A stretch of DNA of 64,000 nucleotides, from assembly GCA_947846985.1 (NCBI GenBank), contig CANTUZ010000002.1, positions 134,439,889-134,503,888 of the forward strand, written 5' to 3'. Positions 36,298 through 51,078 of the stretch are shown here, one piece after another. Source of the DNA: Fratercula arctica. Taxonomy: Eukaryota; Chordata; Aves; Charadriiformes; Alcidae. Position 1 is the first letter of the stretch. Each line of letters opens with the position of its first letter. The notes below the pieces were generated by a model. The model worked only from the letters and a program-made list of their open reading frames with translations, was not told the origin of the DNA and did not search any database. Position numbers and translations under genes: made by a program.

Positions 36298-39200
36298 ATA
36301 AAGCCTGGACCATCAATGAACAGCGCTGCTGGCCCAGCTGTGCTTCATTCTCAGCTCCAAGGACACGTGCAGAGAGACAGCAATGGGACCTCAAGCAGGA
36401 AAAAAAAAAGTCTTGCTATTACCTGCATTCATTGTACATTCGAGGTCATTCAGATTCTTCCAGCATAACCTACAAATGGGGACCTGGTCTGGTAGAAGTA
36501 GTGGCAGTCAGTTCAGGGGCTTGAAGTAGCAAAAGGAGGAGGAATTTATGTGGCTATCTGACTATTTCCAGGGAATGCTCTGCGATGGTTCATGAAATAC
36601 TGAAAGGGTCTCTGGTGTGGAGAAATCATCCTGCGTCGTCAGGGGAGGTAGGCCAAGCAGTTTAACAGGAGTTTTAATTTCTGTTTAACTGTATTCTTCT
36701 GTGAAAATATCAGTCTGAGTTGACCTTATTCAGAAACGTGGTCCCAGACAAACCCCACGGCTTAGTGCTTGACTGCCATTTTCTCCACCTTTAAATTCAG
36801 TTCAAAGTTGGGATGTTTCCTGATGCTGACTATGCCTGAAATTCCCAGGACTGCTTCCCCTACAGTTTCATAGGGGTTTTCTTATTTTTTTTTTTTTTTT
36901 AATTTATTATTGACTGATTCCTAGCTCTTGTTTTGAAAGCCTACTTGTGTTGGCTCCAGATACCACTGGCATTAGCTTCACAGGCTTTTTGCATCAGCTT
37001 GATGGACCCAGGTGGCCTTGTCTTTCACTGCTGTTGTTGCTTTCATTTTCTCAGCCATCTGTTTCTGACAAGAATGAATTACAGCCTTGGTTTCCAAGAA
37101 GTACATTGATAGTTGTAGCTCAAATGATTACAGCAAAAAAAAAAACCCCAGGATGGCTTGAAAAGCAAAATATTCATATAGAAAACATAAATGTATGTAA
37201 ACACTCATAGGACTTTCAAGAAAATAAAAATGCTAATCTTCTGCTCAGCCAGTATTTAATTTACTAACTATGTTGAACTTACGTAGTTAAATGATGAATA
37301 GAGTTGGTTAGAGAATGGCTATAATACAACACAAAATATTTTTTTTCCTCCCCAAATTAAAACCTTAGTATAAAGAATTAAACCAAGTCTTTTGTACTTA
37401 TTGCCCCAAAATTTTGAAAACAAGAAATATTTGGTCCAAGAACTCAAAAACCCTCGGATGTCATTAGAAGGGATCACTCTTCTACCCCAGCCTGTTTCAC
37501 TGGAAAATTGTCCTCCAACCCAATGGTCTAATAGAGTAATCATGCGGCAGTGTAAACTGAATAATGTGCTTCTGACAGGTATAATGCCCTGTGTCACCAA
37601 GTTACATTTCTGTTCAGCAAATATACATTTGCCATAGGTCAAGGGAATTGAGAGAGACGTATTGTAGGTTGTAGGGCTTGCTTGGCCAGTCCTCACTTCC
37701 TCTCAATCATGGTTTTACCTGCTGGATCTGGGCTCTGACTAACAGCCGTTTTCAAGGAGAATTGGCAACTTGAATTACAGGAAGGTAGGAAAGATTATGT
37801 TTCAAATATAGAGCTTTCTTGTTTTTTTTTTTTTTTCCCTGAGCTTTCTTTGAAAGCATTTTCTGGAATAAATCACAATATCTAATAACCCAGTGAGGCT
37901 TTTTAAGTGGAGTTTTAAGAGTGTACCAAAGTCTTATTGAATCACGTTATCTACCATTTCAAATCCTCTTGAAGTTAGTTACAAAGAATAATAGCTATAT
38001 GTTCAGTCTGAAGAGTCTGAAGATTTTACTGACTTTGGATTAACAGAAAGATTTCCGACTATCAGTGTTTAAGCTTCACCTCTCTGTCAGTCATTCCTGA
38101 CAAGGCCAGAATAAGATACTAATGGCAGTGACTTTAGAGAGGGTGGTTTTTCATTAGTTTAAGCAGGATGTCAATTAAAAAGGAATTGAGATAAAGAACC
38201 AGCAACTAGATTAAGTTTACACTTCTTCACGGATGATAAGAAAAATCCATTTACAGGTTCTATTTCAGACTGAATATACTTCCTAAGGTAAAGGCCTCTT
38301 ATATTATAGCTTTGAAAGTCTACTGACAATTTCTGAAAAGATTTAATAACTATTGTGTCAGAAATGTGGAAGAATTTTTTTAACCACTGGAAATAATTAT
38401 TTCTTACCTAAAATGAATATACTAAAATTAATTTAAATTTAATTTCACACATTTTACTACAGAATGTTATCATCTACCATCATTTCTTCTCCTCCTGTCT
38501 GACTATTATTTGCATTCTCTAAGAACTGACAAAGCCGTTTTAAAATAAGAAGGGAAATCTATCTTTCTGTGATCTCTGGATGGGGGAGGACGGTGTGGGG
38601 CTGATTTCCAGCTAAGGAATGTGGCACCCGATGGAAGACTACATGTGCTATTTTTTTATATTTCTGTGGTCCATTTGCAAGATTTTGAGCAACTTAGTAG
38701 GAGTTATGAACTCAGAATTTGGCAGACTGCACGGGAGTGTCGCAGCATTGGACTTTGATAGGGTTTAAGGCAGAGGCGGCTCCTACAGGGGTTCGCCCTT
38801 CTTTATATCCTTGTTACTCCTTTGGACAATATTGGCCTTCAGGATCCAGATGAAAATTATTGTTTCAAGCATACTTACATAGGTATTTATTACCCTGGAC
38901 TCACATATTCGATTTTTTTTTTTTTTTTTTTTTTTTTTTTGCCTTCATGCAGGCTAGAAATGTTTTCTCTTCTGGAAACTGAGACTGTGATTTAGTGTTA
39001 CTGTGTTCAGAGCTGGGTTAGTCACAGGCTTCTACTTTGCCCAGAAACACAGACTAATCCAGAAGAGACAAATGTTTTGAGGGATGCTTCCCAGTGAGAA
39101 GTACAGTGTGGGCCACAGCGTATGACACAGGGTAGGAAGGGAAGCTCAGACAGTTTGGGATTGTTGAGCACGATCTGCAGATTTTCTAAACACCATCAGC

Positions 39201-41937
39201 AGATCTATAGTACCTTTGCCTTAACCCACTTCTACCCACTTTAAAAAGGCAGCTTTCCTGCCTTTAAATTGCGATCTGAATAGAGCGCAGTTTCAGACCG
39301 GATGGTATGTAAAAACTTGTACCTACTCCTGAAGCTCAGGAAATCATTCATTCTGAGTATTATCTGAGGGATTTAGTCTCTTTTACTGTTCCTTTGGCTA
39401 AACCCTGAGCAGATGAGTCAGGTGCGGGGTTGTTTTTTTATTTTTTGTTTTTTTTTTTTGTTTTTTAGTAGCAAAACAGCTTTCGTGTTTGGTCCCTCTG
39501 CTATGAAATAGTAAAATACTAGCCAAAAAACCCCAGAATTTCTATCACGAACAAAATAGCAGGTAGTTCCTCTTACAGGTGACTAAGTTTTAGGTAAATA
39601 AGGAACAGGCAGCAAGACACCCACCTAACCTGGAGGGGAAGGGAACTACCATTCAGAGACATTCAAACCAGGAGAGATGCTGGCAGACTCCGATTCTCCT
39701 ATGCTCTTTATACTGGCTGACAGAATGAGTCACATTATGCTACTTTTTAATAGCTTTCTCACCTTCCTGAAATGAATTACATGCTTGCAGAGCAGTGATG
39801 GTAAACTAGGATTCATAGCTATCATTATTAGCTTTGCAACATCCTTAACATCAGCGTAGCTATTTGTATTCAGTACCCATGAATCAGCTGTAATATATTG
39901 TGATAAATAATCTGTCCAGAGGGACATCAGCATTGCATCTGAAGAACAGCCCAGACTAATTCTGTGAAATCTGCTTTGATGCAGTCTGTGAAGTTAGGTC
40001 TTGTTATATCTCTCTGAATCAGGGAGGTGGCTATTATTGGTTGATTCCTCCTGACAAAGAAATGATGGAGCAGCTTTTTCAGAAATACTTAAATGCCTTG
40101 GTGTTCGCGATTTCAAGCTGATGTTTTCAGCAACAGTGTGTGACCTCACTCTCTCTGTTAGCTACATATATACCATTATAGTAAAACCTCACCAAAATTA
40201 AATGGAACATATTTGGCCACGATGGAAGGTGTTCTTTTGAACGCTATATTCCAAGATCTCTCTGCCTTCTGAAGGTTTCGGCTGAATCAATTTTCTGTCA
40301 CCAGGTTATGCAATGGATTCTGTTTCCATCACAAAAGACGTGACGTTAAAAAAAAAGCATGGGAAGATGTGAGGGCTTGTGGCAGCACCAGTCTGAATCT
40401 GTAAGGCAACAGCCTGACACAGTTACAGGTTACAGAAAATAGCTCCAGACGAGGCTCTGAGAGGTCATCTATATAGTCTGCATGCTGAGGCTTGATTAGC
40501 GCTGTCTGAATTATTTTGAGAAGTGTTTATTTATCCTTCTCTTACAAAGTTCCCACAGCAGTGGGGGAAGATGTGAATTAACACCTTTCACCCACCAGTG
40601 AAAGCCAGAAGTGGTAAAGGCCAGAAATCCTGGCTGCATTGGTGCTGGCCAGACAGCAGATGCTTTTAGCTTTTCTCTGCTGTTGGATGGACCTTCAGAT
40701 TTGTGTAGAAGGGAGCCACATTTAAGCTGCATAAGGAATCCTTTCCCTTCATTTACCTAAATTTCTGCTTTGCACTGGCAGAGCAGTTGTGTTTCAATAG
40801 CACAAAGATCTGGGAGTGCTCTAAAAGCCTTGTATGGCAATCTAAATTAAGAGAGACTAAAACCCCTGTAGGACATTTGTACAGCAGAAGAAAGTGATGC
40901 TGACGGTCCTGAATGACTCTGGTGACCCACCTGACTTAAAGGCTGGAAGCTGCACAGTCCAATAGATCAGCTGTGTAAGAACACAGTCCGCCACCGAGCC
41001 AGAGGCAATAGGTGTCTCCTTTCAGTAGGACTAATTGAACTTGAGCCCACCAAGGCATTTCTAGGGCTGTAAAGTGTCCGGATCCTTGTATTTCCTGCAA
41101 CACTGCCATGCAGATGTTCTGCCTTAGGATGGCACCAGTTCAGGGGTCTCAAAGACCCTTTGGCTCGGCACATGTTGCTGCCGTGCTCTGAGCATTGTAG
41201 CTGGGAAGGGAGAATCCTCTTTCCTCCAACTGATAAATCATCTTCAACCCGGCACCACACACCGTTGTTCCTTGTATAAGCATTCCTACTATTTCATGTT
41301 AAGGCCTTGAACCTTGCCCGGGTAATACGTGCTGCCAGTTTATTAGGAAATAAGATCACATTGTTAATACAACTCTTTTTTTCAACCAAACCTGTAGAGT
41401 TCACCTACCAGTGAAGAAAAAGATGCAAAAAAAGAAAGCTTATAGCCTGTCAAACACAAATTCTACAAAACAGCTTTTATATTTCAGGTACGTTTATGTT
41501 TATTGCTGTAGTTGTACAAATGATGATGATGTGATTTAATGGGCTGTTAGCACAAAAATACTCTGTGCCTTAAAAGTGACACAACTTTCTATCCTCCATT
41601 TGGATGTCATCAATGACTCTGAATGCAATGGGATGTATTCTTCCATTACCTAGCTATTTGTTTATTGTCTGATGATGAATTTAAGTTTTTATGGATTTCA
41701 AATACATTTTTCTAGTTTAACAGCTTTAAATGCTGACTTCCTTTTGCCAGCACTTGATATATCAATACAATTAGTTGATACAGGCATCTCATACAGTAAA
41801 AAATGACATTTGGCAGTTTGTGTCAGTTATAAGTGTTCAGTACTTCTTAAATGCAGATTCACTCTGTAGAAATAGCAGTGTTTATTTTGAATCTCCCCAA
41901 AAAAGTGTTAATTTAAAATAAAAAAAAAAAATTAAAA
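36298..41937. other. Unique noncoding sequence with several T runs
   Basis: No gene is recognised over 5.6 kb. T runs occur at 36885-36900 (16), 37822-37836 (15) and 38913-38940 (28), with a T/G-rich stretch near 39430-39468. A 125-codon open frame on - (37319-37696) and an 81-codon frame on + overlap each other, with no recognisable domain in either. Confidence 0.6.
38913..38940 (+). repeat. Poly-T run (T28)
   Basis: Twenty-eight uninterrupted T. It is the second longest homopolymer in the window after the T29 at 15791. No retroposon body is evident on its 5' side on the minus strand. Confidence 0.9.
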
Positions 41938-41967
41938 TATTTTAAAATAAAATTTTATTTTAAAATA
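41938..41967. repeat. 30-bp perfect palindrome, A/T only
   Basis: The 30 bp centred on AAAATTTT equal their own reverse complement with no spacer. They lie inside a longer A/T-only run (about 41911-41974). Perfect palindromes can arise by chance in two-letter sequence, but this length is enough to extrude or to slip during replication. No element boundary is seen around it. Confidence 0.9.
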
Positions 41968-44900
41968 AAATAAATGCTTATATACTGGTTTGTTTCTTTT
42001 ACTCTTCTCTAGATATGAGAAAGTTTCCTCAGTGGTCCCTTTCAAACTCCATGTTTAATAAATTCATGCACTTTTGACCAAAGGAAACACTACATGCCGC
42101 TTCCAGTATTTCTTTAATGCGCTGTATCATGCTGATAAAAAGTGTACGCCTTCCACAAACTGGCCATTACAAGGGTCAAAGTATGAAAAATAAAGCTTAA
42201 TACATAGGCACTAAAGGGTGAGTGGTAAGTTTAAGATGTGAGAACACCTGATTAAATACAGATGTGGCATTAGCTCAGTGAGATTAACACAGACTTTTTT
42301 TGCAGTAGTTTAAAACAAAGCATTGCAGCTTTGCTTAAAACAGAAGGTTTCTTTCCAGGAGGAAACAGATGCCCTAACATGCAGGGAGGAGTTTGCCTCC
42401 TTCTGTAGTACTATGTACAGCTAATTTTCTTCTGCCTATATTTTGTTTCAGAGTCAGATGCATATAGGAATCCATTTATTGTCCTATATCTGTTGCATGT
42501 CTTCTCCTCAGAGGTTAGGTGCAGCCTTGGGAAAGGCATGATGGAGCTGCTTCTGCATGTCCTGAGGGCTGCAGCTCCAGTGGGACATTCAGGGAACGTG
42601 CTGGGATGAGGGGAGAGGGCTACGGAAACCCACTTCTCCTGTTCCAGAGGAGGACCAGCTACGCAGCCTGACCAGGAAGCCCCGCTGAGATGGCTGAAAC
42701 CAGGAACAGCCATCTGTGACAGTTCAGGTATGACTCAGGAGAAGGGGATCAGCCCCCTTGTGACAGTAGTTTTGAAGTAAGATCAGCAGACATATCTCTC
42801 TGTCCGGCAGACACTGCGTGACCCCCTTTTTCCAGGTTCGGGCACAGGAACGGTGAATTCATTTGGTTTGGGATGGCTCAATGAAGGATCAGTTGCTTTC
42901 ATTCAGCTGAGCCAGTACTTCCCACCGCCGGGATGTGGCACCAGTGGTGTATGCTGTTCTACCAGGGAAATAGCTGAAACTATCTAAATATTTGTTACAA
43001 AACATTACCTACAGCTTCAGGAGCACTTTTAATACCCTTTTTAGTTTCAGAAGCTAAAGTAACATTATCTATAGTGTTCATGGACAGCTAGCTAAATTTG
43101 CTGTCACGTGAATTTCATGATCAAATTCCCATTAAATTCAGCAGAAGTCGAGCTGAGGTGTCCTGGAGCCAGCTTGTGGCAAACCCCACCAGAAACAGCC
43201 TGGGCACCCAACCTGTCACGAAGGACTGATTCACGAGACTTAAAGGAAAAACCTAATTTTCAAGTTATATGTTGTGAGTCCATTATTTAAACAATATCCT
43301 AATTTACTCTATAATAATGTAAGGATTTGTAATTTTCGTGACCTTTTATAAATTTTAGAGGCAGAGAGAGATTGACAAAAGATTCACAATGTTTCTGTGT
43401 TGACTGGCTCACAAAGAGCGTTGCTAGTTGGCAGAGCAGTGTGGTAAGGAAACACGATTGCTCACAACAGCCAAGCAGGTATGCTTCATTTTTAAGCCTG
43501 TCAGCCTTGACATGATTCCTTTAATTTTTCTAAAAACCTCTTGTACACCTTAATTATCTTGTGTAGTCTCATAGGATGGATTTGATAAGGACAAACACGA
43601 ACTATTAATTTTCAGCTTCAGGGTGTTAAAATAACTGATGCAGCTTGTACTAAGAGAAAAAAGATAGACATCTTCCACACCACAATACAATGCTCTATGT
43701 CTGATGAATGTTTATTTTATATACTGTACCCTCTAGCAACCTTTACATTTTCAAACCAGTAGGAGATTGACCTTTACAGGAATACAGGGCATATGAAAAT
43801 GCCTGGGATAACTCACCTCCCTATCAGCAGTTTGCCCTCAGCTTTTGCTATCAGCTTTTGCCAGGTATGTTGCAGATGTGATATTTATCTATAAAATTAC
43901 GTAATTTCAAAGATTTAGAGATAAACACATAATATGGTACATGAGAGAAATGCTGCAGCTGGTTAACCTAAGGGACGGGAGGATAGTTTGTAGACTGAAA
44001 AATACACCAATCTTTTAAATACAATACTTTTGAGATGCAACACAAGCAAAGGTTATAGGGTTAGAAGATCTATTTTCTTCCAAGTGCTTATAGCAAAAAG
44101 ATAAAAGCAACAACCAAGCCCCCAAAAAATCATGCCTGTTATGATTACCTCCTTAACTCTGTCAATCAGATAAGCTTTAGTTGGGACAAGATCTGTTTAT
44201 TTAAACTGGAAGTGCTCTAAGTCACATCAGTTAATCATTTCTAATTTACATCAAGTTAAGACCTAACTGATAAAAGAAGTTTCATCATGGTAACGCTTTA
44301 AGTATTAAAAAATGTCCATTTGTGTCACTCAAATGCTAAATTTATTGTTCCGGTCAAACACACTCTGAAGCTTCGTTACCTGATCTACTGACCTGATGGG
44401 GAACACACCCTGATCATCTTAAACCATCACCATGTAGATGGCACAAATGCAATCAGTCTCAGTGATAAAACCCAAAATATCATAGAAATTAGACTTTTCC
44501 ATTCTATAACAATAAAGTTGTAAGACTGCTTTATTAAAATCTGGGTTTGGGGTTTTTTTGGTCTATTTTATCATGAATTATGAAATAGACATTTATGAAT
44601 TCTAATAATGTGAGTCATTTCAGAGGTAAGAAGAAAGGATGCTGAAATGAAGCAATAAATTCCAGGGAATTAGTGAAGAAACCAGCAGAAAATAAAGATG
44701 AAAAAGAGTGGGAGGTGGAAAGAGAAAATACTGTGTGTGGTTGTTAGGTAGAGGAAAGTAAGATTGGTCATGACAGCATGATGACAGACGTGAGTGACTT
44801 ATGACTTAGTAGTAAGAGAAATTCTGTGATACTACCAGAATCAAGATATTAAAAAGGTGTGAAATTTAAATGAGAGGCTGTGGGATGTCTGGTCTTGCCC

Positions 44901-47900
44901 GAGTTAGAAGATTCATCCTGCAGTACAGCCAATTTTTTCTCAAGCATTTCCTCCATGGAAGTGGTTGGGCAGTTGAGGGCAACGACTGGAAAGGATCTGT
45001 GTGTCAGGAAATGAATTTTCAGATAAGAACAAGATCTTAATTTGACTGATTTAGTTGCCTGGACCTACCTCTTCCTCCATTCTGTGGAACTAGACAGGGT
45101 CTTACCTGGACGGAGATCATTTATGAAACAATGCCTTGTGTGCCGCCTTCTTTTGTATAAGTTGAAAGAAATTTTAAATAAAAATTTTATATTGTGAAAA
45201 TGGATGTGAGTCGGAGCTAGAGGAATGTGTATTTGCAGGACTCTAGTTATAGATACATAATATTTTGGCTAGAAATTTAGAAATACTGGTCATAGTAGCA
45301 GGACAATGTTGCACTGATCTAGCAGTTATGTAGCTCTCTTTGGAATATTCTTGGAGTTAAGGTGTTTACCCAGATTTATCACTTTTATGGGATAAAAGCA
45401 AAATAAAATGAGCATCCTTTACGTGGCTTTTTCCAACCTAGTGTATCAATGGAATGCAGAGGTACTAGTGAGTCCTGTTTGTCTCTGTTTCATAAGTTGC
45501 AGCTCAAGCAGGCTCATCAATATGAAATGAATATTTAATATGAAAAATATTAAAAGTATTTGTTCAAAGTTCATGCAAAATGATCACATGCTGAGGGGGT
45601 TTTATCAATTATTTGGATCAGGGAATAAACCCATTACTTAAGGGCTTTATTTTAATTTTCTTTGTAAACCTGTCTGTTGCTATTTCTAAAAGAAAACACT
45701 GGAAGAAACAGCTAGTTTGACCTAAACATTACAAAGAAAGTTTATATGTAGGTTTTCTCTTCTTTAAACTATGTATATTTCCTTCAGGAGCCTGAAGTCA
45801 CCATTACTCACTCTTGCAAACTGGAGCCAAAACTCCCAAATATCTGAGCAACAGGGACTGACAACTCCTAAATAGCCGTGGAATGCGCTATTCGTACCAG
45901 TGGGAATGTAAAGGGAGATGGTGGATATTTGTGTAGTCCAGTGTTGGAAACTTTGCTCAGTCAATATGGAAATGCGTGCGCATACCCTTTAGAATTTGGA
46001 AATGTAGCAAACCACTAAACATACATAAATTAAACAGATTCTTCATATTCATAGGCTCCCTGCACGATTGTTAGATTGTTTAGCTTTCCTGGTTTATTTT
46101 GTTACTTCCAATGATGCTATTAATCATACTTTCTCATTTCCTTTCACTGCTAGGATTTGACAAGGATTTTCTTTCACCTTGAAAAATTGCATATTCTGCG
46201 GAGTTTCTCTGCAGCGCTCCCCTACGCTTGGCACACCCTGCTGAGTGAAGGCAGCTTGTTTTCCCCACTGCACTTCTTTCTGAAAGATGGTTTCAAAACC
46301 ATGGGTTTGATCTCTCTCTGGGTACTGAAAGATCATAAACAAATATGTCTTTCAAATTATTTTTCTACAGGAAGCCTTCACGGTTCCATCGAAGAGGAAA
46401 CTGAACTAACTCAATAAGCAATGGACCATAAGGCAGTAAACTGATACACTGTTAGTTTTTATTGCTAAAGTTTCTTTCTACTGCTCTGGTTCAAAATGCT
46501 ATTCATATTTTATTATGCTGATTTTTATGATTGCAATGGTAGATCCTTCTAATGGTCTACTCAATATTTTTTGTTGAAATGCATTGGCCGTAACAAGCAA
46601 CAAGGCAAGGAGCGTAGCAATATCTCCATCCAAAAGAACAAAGAAAGAGGCCAGACACGTTACAAATGGACTGCAAGTTGTTGGCCAGGGCTAGCAGAGC
46701 ACCTGGCTGGCTGCTCCAGGAACCTACTCCTTGGAAAGGCCTTGGAAGAAGAATATTAAAGGCCCGATGAAGGAGGAAGCACGGGATATGAAAGCAGTAC
46801 AAAAATTTGTTTGTGGTAGATGCTCAGGAGCCATATAAGCAAATATATTAACTTTGGCAATCTTTTGTGTCCCTTAGTATTTTTATATATTGTATTTTAT
46901 ATATTGTAATAGCAGACTGAGAGCCCAGGGGGAGCTGGGCCTTAGAGATTAGAGATCTGTAGGCGTAAATTCTCATTAAGTTGCAGAGGTGGCTGCTGTG
47001 GTTCAAGTTAGAGGGTTGATTTCTCTCTGCTTGTTCAGGAGCTTTTGCACGGTGTTTAATAGCACGCTATAAGTGCCATGTTTGTTTTCCCTGCCAATCT
47101 TAATTTCTCATGTTTGTTGATTACCTAGCAGAATGAGACCCCAGTCTTGACTAGGCTCTGCCATGATCCATCTGGCCAGTATAAATTTCTATTTAAAGGT
47201 TATCAAGGTACTGATTTTGCAGACTTGATTCACAATATGATTTGTTAAATAGCTCTGAATACAAAAACACAATCTGCTCCACCAGATTGGGTTTTTGGTC
47301 CTTCAGGTCCATTATTCTACTTCCAGCAGTTGCTTTGTCTAATGCTTCAGCAGAAGGGAGAGGACAGACATAACATAGCTTGCCAACACTATGAAGGTTT
47401 CCATAAGGGCAAAATTCCATTTTTAATGCTATGCCATCAGCTCCTGCCCATCAGCTCATTTGTCCCATCAGAAATAAATTTTGATTTTTTTTTTCTGTAA
47501 ATGATCACTTCCTTCAAAGTCCAATATAAAACACTCTAATCCCTACAGAAACAACTTTCACAGCCTATCAGGAAACTGCCTGAAGAAATGTTCTCTTTTC
47601 CTTCAGAATTACTTATATCAGTGTTCTGCTTCTTATGGTTAATGTACATTTGAAGTTAACACAGATATTCTGGCAATCCAACTCTCCTCTGAGGGCACTG
47701 ATGTAAACCAGAGATATCTCAGTTTATCCCAAAGGTTAGCTCAGATCGATTTAGTCCCTTGTACTGGTCTCTGGTATGGTCCCTAATTTGCAGACTTTGT
47801 TGTAGATTGGATAATAATCCTCAATGAAATGAGTGTATGAAGAAAAACGAGGTATGTCTATGCTGCATTCATTTGAGACTGTGGAAGATTGTTTTCAAAC

Positions 47901-50900
47901 ATATTCATCAAGGTAGCCGACATTTCAGTTTTGCAGGGATTGCTGTACATCAGTCCATAAACTTCTTGCTCGACCCACCACCAGCAACACAGCTAAACAG
48001 GGATAAACAAGGATTTAGTGTCTAAGTGCTACATTGGTCACTGTAGTCTCATAGCTAGACCTTCAGAAGCCTTGGTCAGTCATTGCCTAATCCTCAGGGC
48101 ATCCTGGGGCTCTGGCTGTATTTCTGCCTGCACTCTTCCCCAGCAGCCTCAGTCTTAAGAGTGTTGAGAATTTCATGTTTGTACCTTAGTGGCTTTGTAT
48201 TGGGGTTCACTAACTAGGCATCCGCTTTCCTGTCTTGGCAGGGTGACCCGACAAGGAAGCAGCGTGGCTTTTAAGCCTAAAGAAGGAGGGAATGGTACTT
48301 CCCTTCCCCCATCCCACAGCCTAACACTTTGAGAAACTGCACGAGATGCTTTACCCAGATAAAATGCTAGCTAGTCTGTAAAGACTTGGATCTTCCAACA
48401 GCTGGGGTCCTTTGATGTGATCTGATCTGTCACATTGCTGGATGAACATATTAATAAATTGTTGGGGGTCAATCTTTTTTTTCCCTATCTTGTAGGCTTC
48501 TGTGTTGAACAGGCTGCTTAGGTGCCCTGCATGGGACTGTATGTGCCAAGGCATCTTAGCTGTGAATATTACAAACCTGAGATTGCGGCACACGGGTTCC
48601 TGTGTGTCTCGTCTTAGGAAGGAAACATTTAATGTGGTCACAGGAATTCACACTGAGTGGTTCTCCTCTGACTTTTAAAAGGACTACTTAGGTGATAAGA
48701 CACTAGTGGGGTAGTATTGGGTCTCAGGACAGCATTCACCTTTGCTTAGCTGTAAAATTGAGACTGGAAGGCAATTCAGCTTAAGCTCTGTTTTCCGTGT
48801 GACTCAGATTTCCATTTGCTCCCTGCTTCATTGAGAGCAGCAAATTTGTGATGGGTAACAGACTGGACACGACACCTCTGTTTCAAGCTGTTGGTAGGTG
48901 AGCAGCACTCCTGTTATTCAGTGAATCCCAGCATACTGTTTTGCCAAATTCCTAATGGAAAGCTGCCAAGGCTGGGTTGATTTTTCTCAGAGCAAACACT
49001 GGGATTCTAATGTTGCTCTAGTATCTTCCTCACAGTATAGATTTACAAACACTGGTATAAATTGATACAAACATTAGATGGGCTCAAAAATTATTAAAGC
49101 TGCCTGGTTCAAATGAGAAAATTGCAAAGATGTTTCTGCAGTGTTTATAGTTTCATTTTTGTTCGCTTGCTGTATGGATGCAGTGAAAGTTATTGTCGGT
49201 CCATAGAATTCTTTTAACATACTGCTTAAAGTTTAAAATGTATTTCTCATAATTTATGACACTTTCCTGACCTTATGTAGTCTTAAGCACCCTTCACAAA
49301 ATATTTAAAATTGCATTTAAGCAGTTTAATAGATATCTAATAGATACACGTTTGCTGCTAAAATAGCTGTTTTTTAAAAAGGCATACATGTGCTGGTTGC
49401 TTTTCCAGTCAGCTTATCATTAGGAGCGTGCAAAGAACAAGTATTAATGTCAGTTTAAATGTTCTTGGCAGTGAGAATCTAGATATTTTTATTCTATTAT
49501 AATCGTATAGCTGTGAAAATCTAAAAAATTATAGCGAGCTATCAAATCAAGAGCTATTGCAATAATACCAGAAAAGCTGGAATTCAGGTGGGACGGTATT
49601 CATACTTACCAGATGTTTCTATTCAGTACCGATGCTCACAGAAGGGAGTCCGCTTGTAAAAGATGGAGGCTGTCAGCTTAATTTGTATAGCTGTGAGGAA
49701 TAAAGGCTAACCCATGCCAATTTTGTTCTGGTGACCTTAAAAAGAGATGGCTCAGTGTTCCATTACCATTTCCCTGAACCACCTAAATGCACTCAAAATT
49801 TTTCTAACATCGTTTTAAATGATTAATATGAATGAAGTCAATGCAATAACAAAGGTAAATAAAATAAAAAAAAATCCACCCTGTTCTGCATCTGACAGGG
49901 TGAGCTGAGTAACTCAGTACTTAACCAAGTAGGCCTACTGTGGCTTTTGTGCAGCAGGAGACAGTATGTAATTCAAAAGCTTTACTTTCAAGACTTACTG
50001 AAATTTGATTTCAGAGGTAGTGAAAGCATCATAAACCCACATCGATAAATCAACACATACATGTTAAACCCAGCCATCTATCAATTTACATGGAATTCAG
50101 CCTTTCCCCTCTCCCACAGAGAGGTAAATCTGTGTATTAAATTTTGTCTATGTCCATTTCCAAAGACAGAAATAAAATAATTATTTCTCAAGGGAGAAGT
50201 CTCTTTATAAAATATTCTATTTCAATATTTTAAGGCTCTCACCAAGACTGAATCTGATTTTTCCTGGTCCTTTCCCTACGGTTCAGTTTTGTTCTCTCGT
50301 CCTGTGTTTCTTTGCTGCCTGCATGTTTTGGGAAGCAGAAGGAGGCGGCCAATGTGACCCATACCCTGCCCCTGGTGCTACGCTGCAGTGAAAGGAGAGT
50401 TGTCCTTCTCTGACACCCTCGGGAGGCATTCAGTAAATGAGGGAGCCGCTTAGGATTTGATGAAATAACACTTGAGCAGCTGAGACTTTGAAACAGTAGC
50501 TTAAGTTCGGACATTCCTAAGTATATACCTTGCCATCAAAAAAGGTAAGAGCACGCCTCCTTAGAAAAGGAAGCTGCAGTTTGTTTTCTGTCAGCGTGTG
50601 CTATTCAACTAACAAACAGAACATTAGATTTTTCTCAGCTCTTCAAAAAATTTGAACTCACAAGATGTGTTTGCTCTTGAACACAGAGCTACTTAATAAT
50701 TTCAGGCTACTCTCAACACTCAGGTAACAGAACATTTTGAGCACATACAAACAAAATGAGCATGATAATAATAGCTGGTGTAAAACGAGTTATTTAGTGT
50801 CTCTAGATTTATAAACATTAATGGCTTAATATATATTCTATTCCAGACAGTTAAATTAATCCTCTCAGCAGAAGCAAAATAAATTTAGACTATATTTTCC

Positions 50901-51060
50901 AGATGATTTTGCTTACTTCTGATCCCCTTTAGTACATAATGTGCTGTAGCTCTAAGAAAATTAATGCTTACAAGTGTAGATGTTTATATGAGTCAGCAAA
51001 GCTGGCATAAAGTTGATGACACCTTGTACGCCCAAAGGAGCTGACATTCGCTGCTTAATG
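41968..51060. other. Unique noncoding sequence
   Basis: No gene is recognised over about 9 kb. A 14-bp unit (TTTTATATATTGTA) is tandemly doubled at 46881-46908. CTCAGCTTTTGC/ATCAGCTTTTGC occurs twice in a row near 43838-43861. Open frames are at most about 100 codons (for example 42411-42713 on -) and lack motifs. No LTR or LINE ends were recognised. Confidence 0.6.
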
Positions 51061-51078
51061 AAAAAAAAAAAAAAAAAA
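51061..51078 (+). repeat. Poly-A run (A18)
   Basis: Eighteen consecutive A, directly followed by a complex CpG-containing stretch (GCCGATCTTCAGGCCGATTA). No retroposon body precedes it. Confidence 0.9.

Noticed and set aside
37319..37696. 125-codon open frame on -
   Set aside because: No domain; an 81-codon frame on + occupies the same bases, so neither shows selection by eye.
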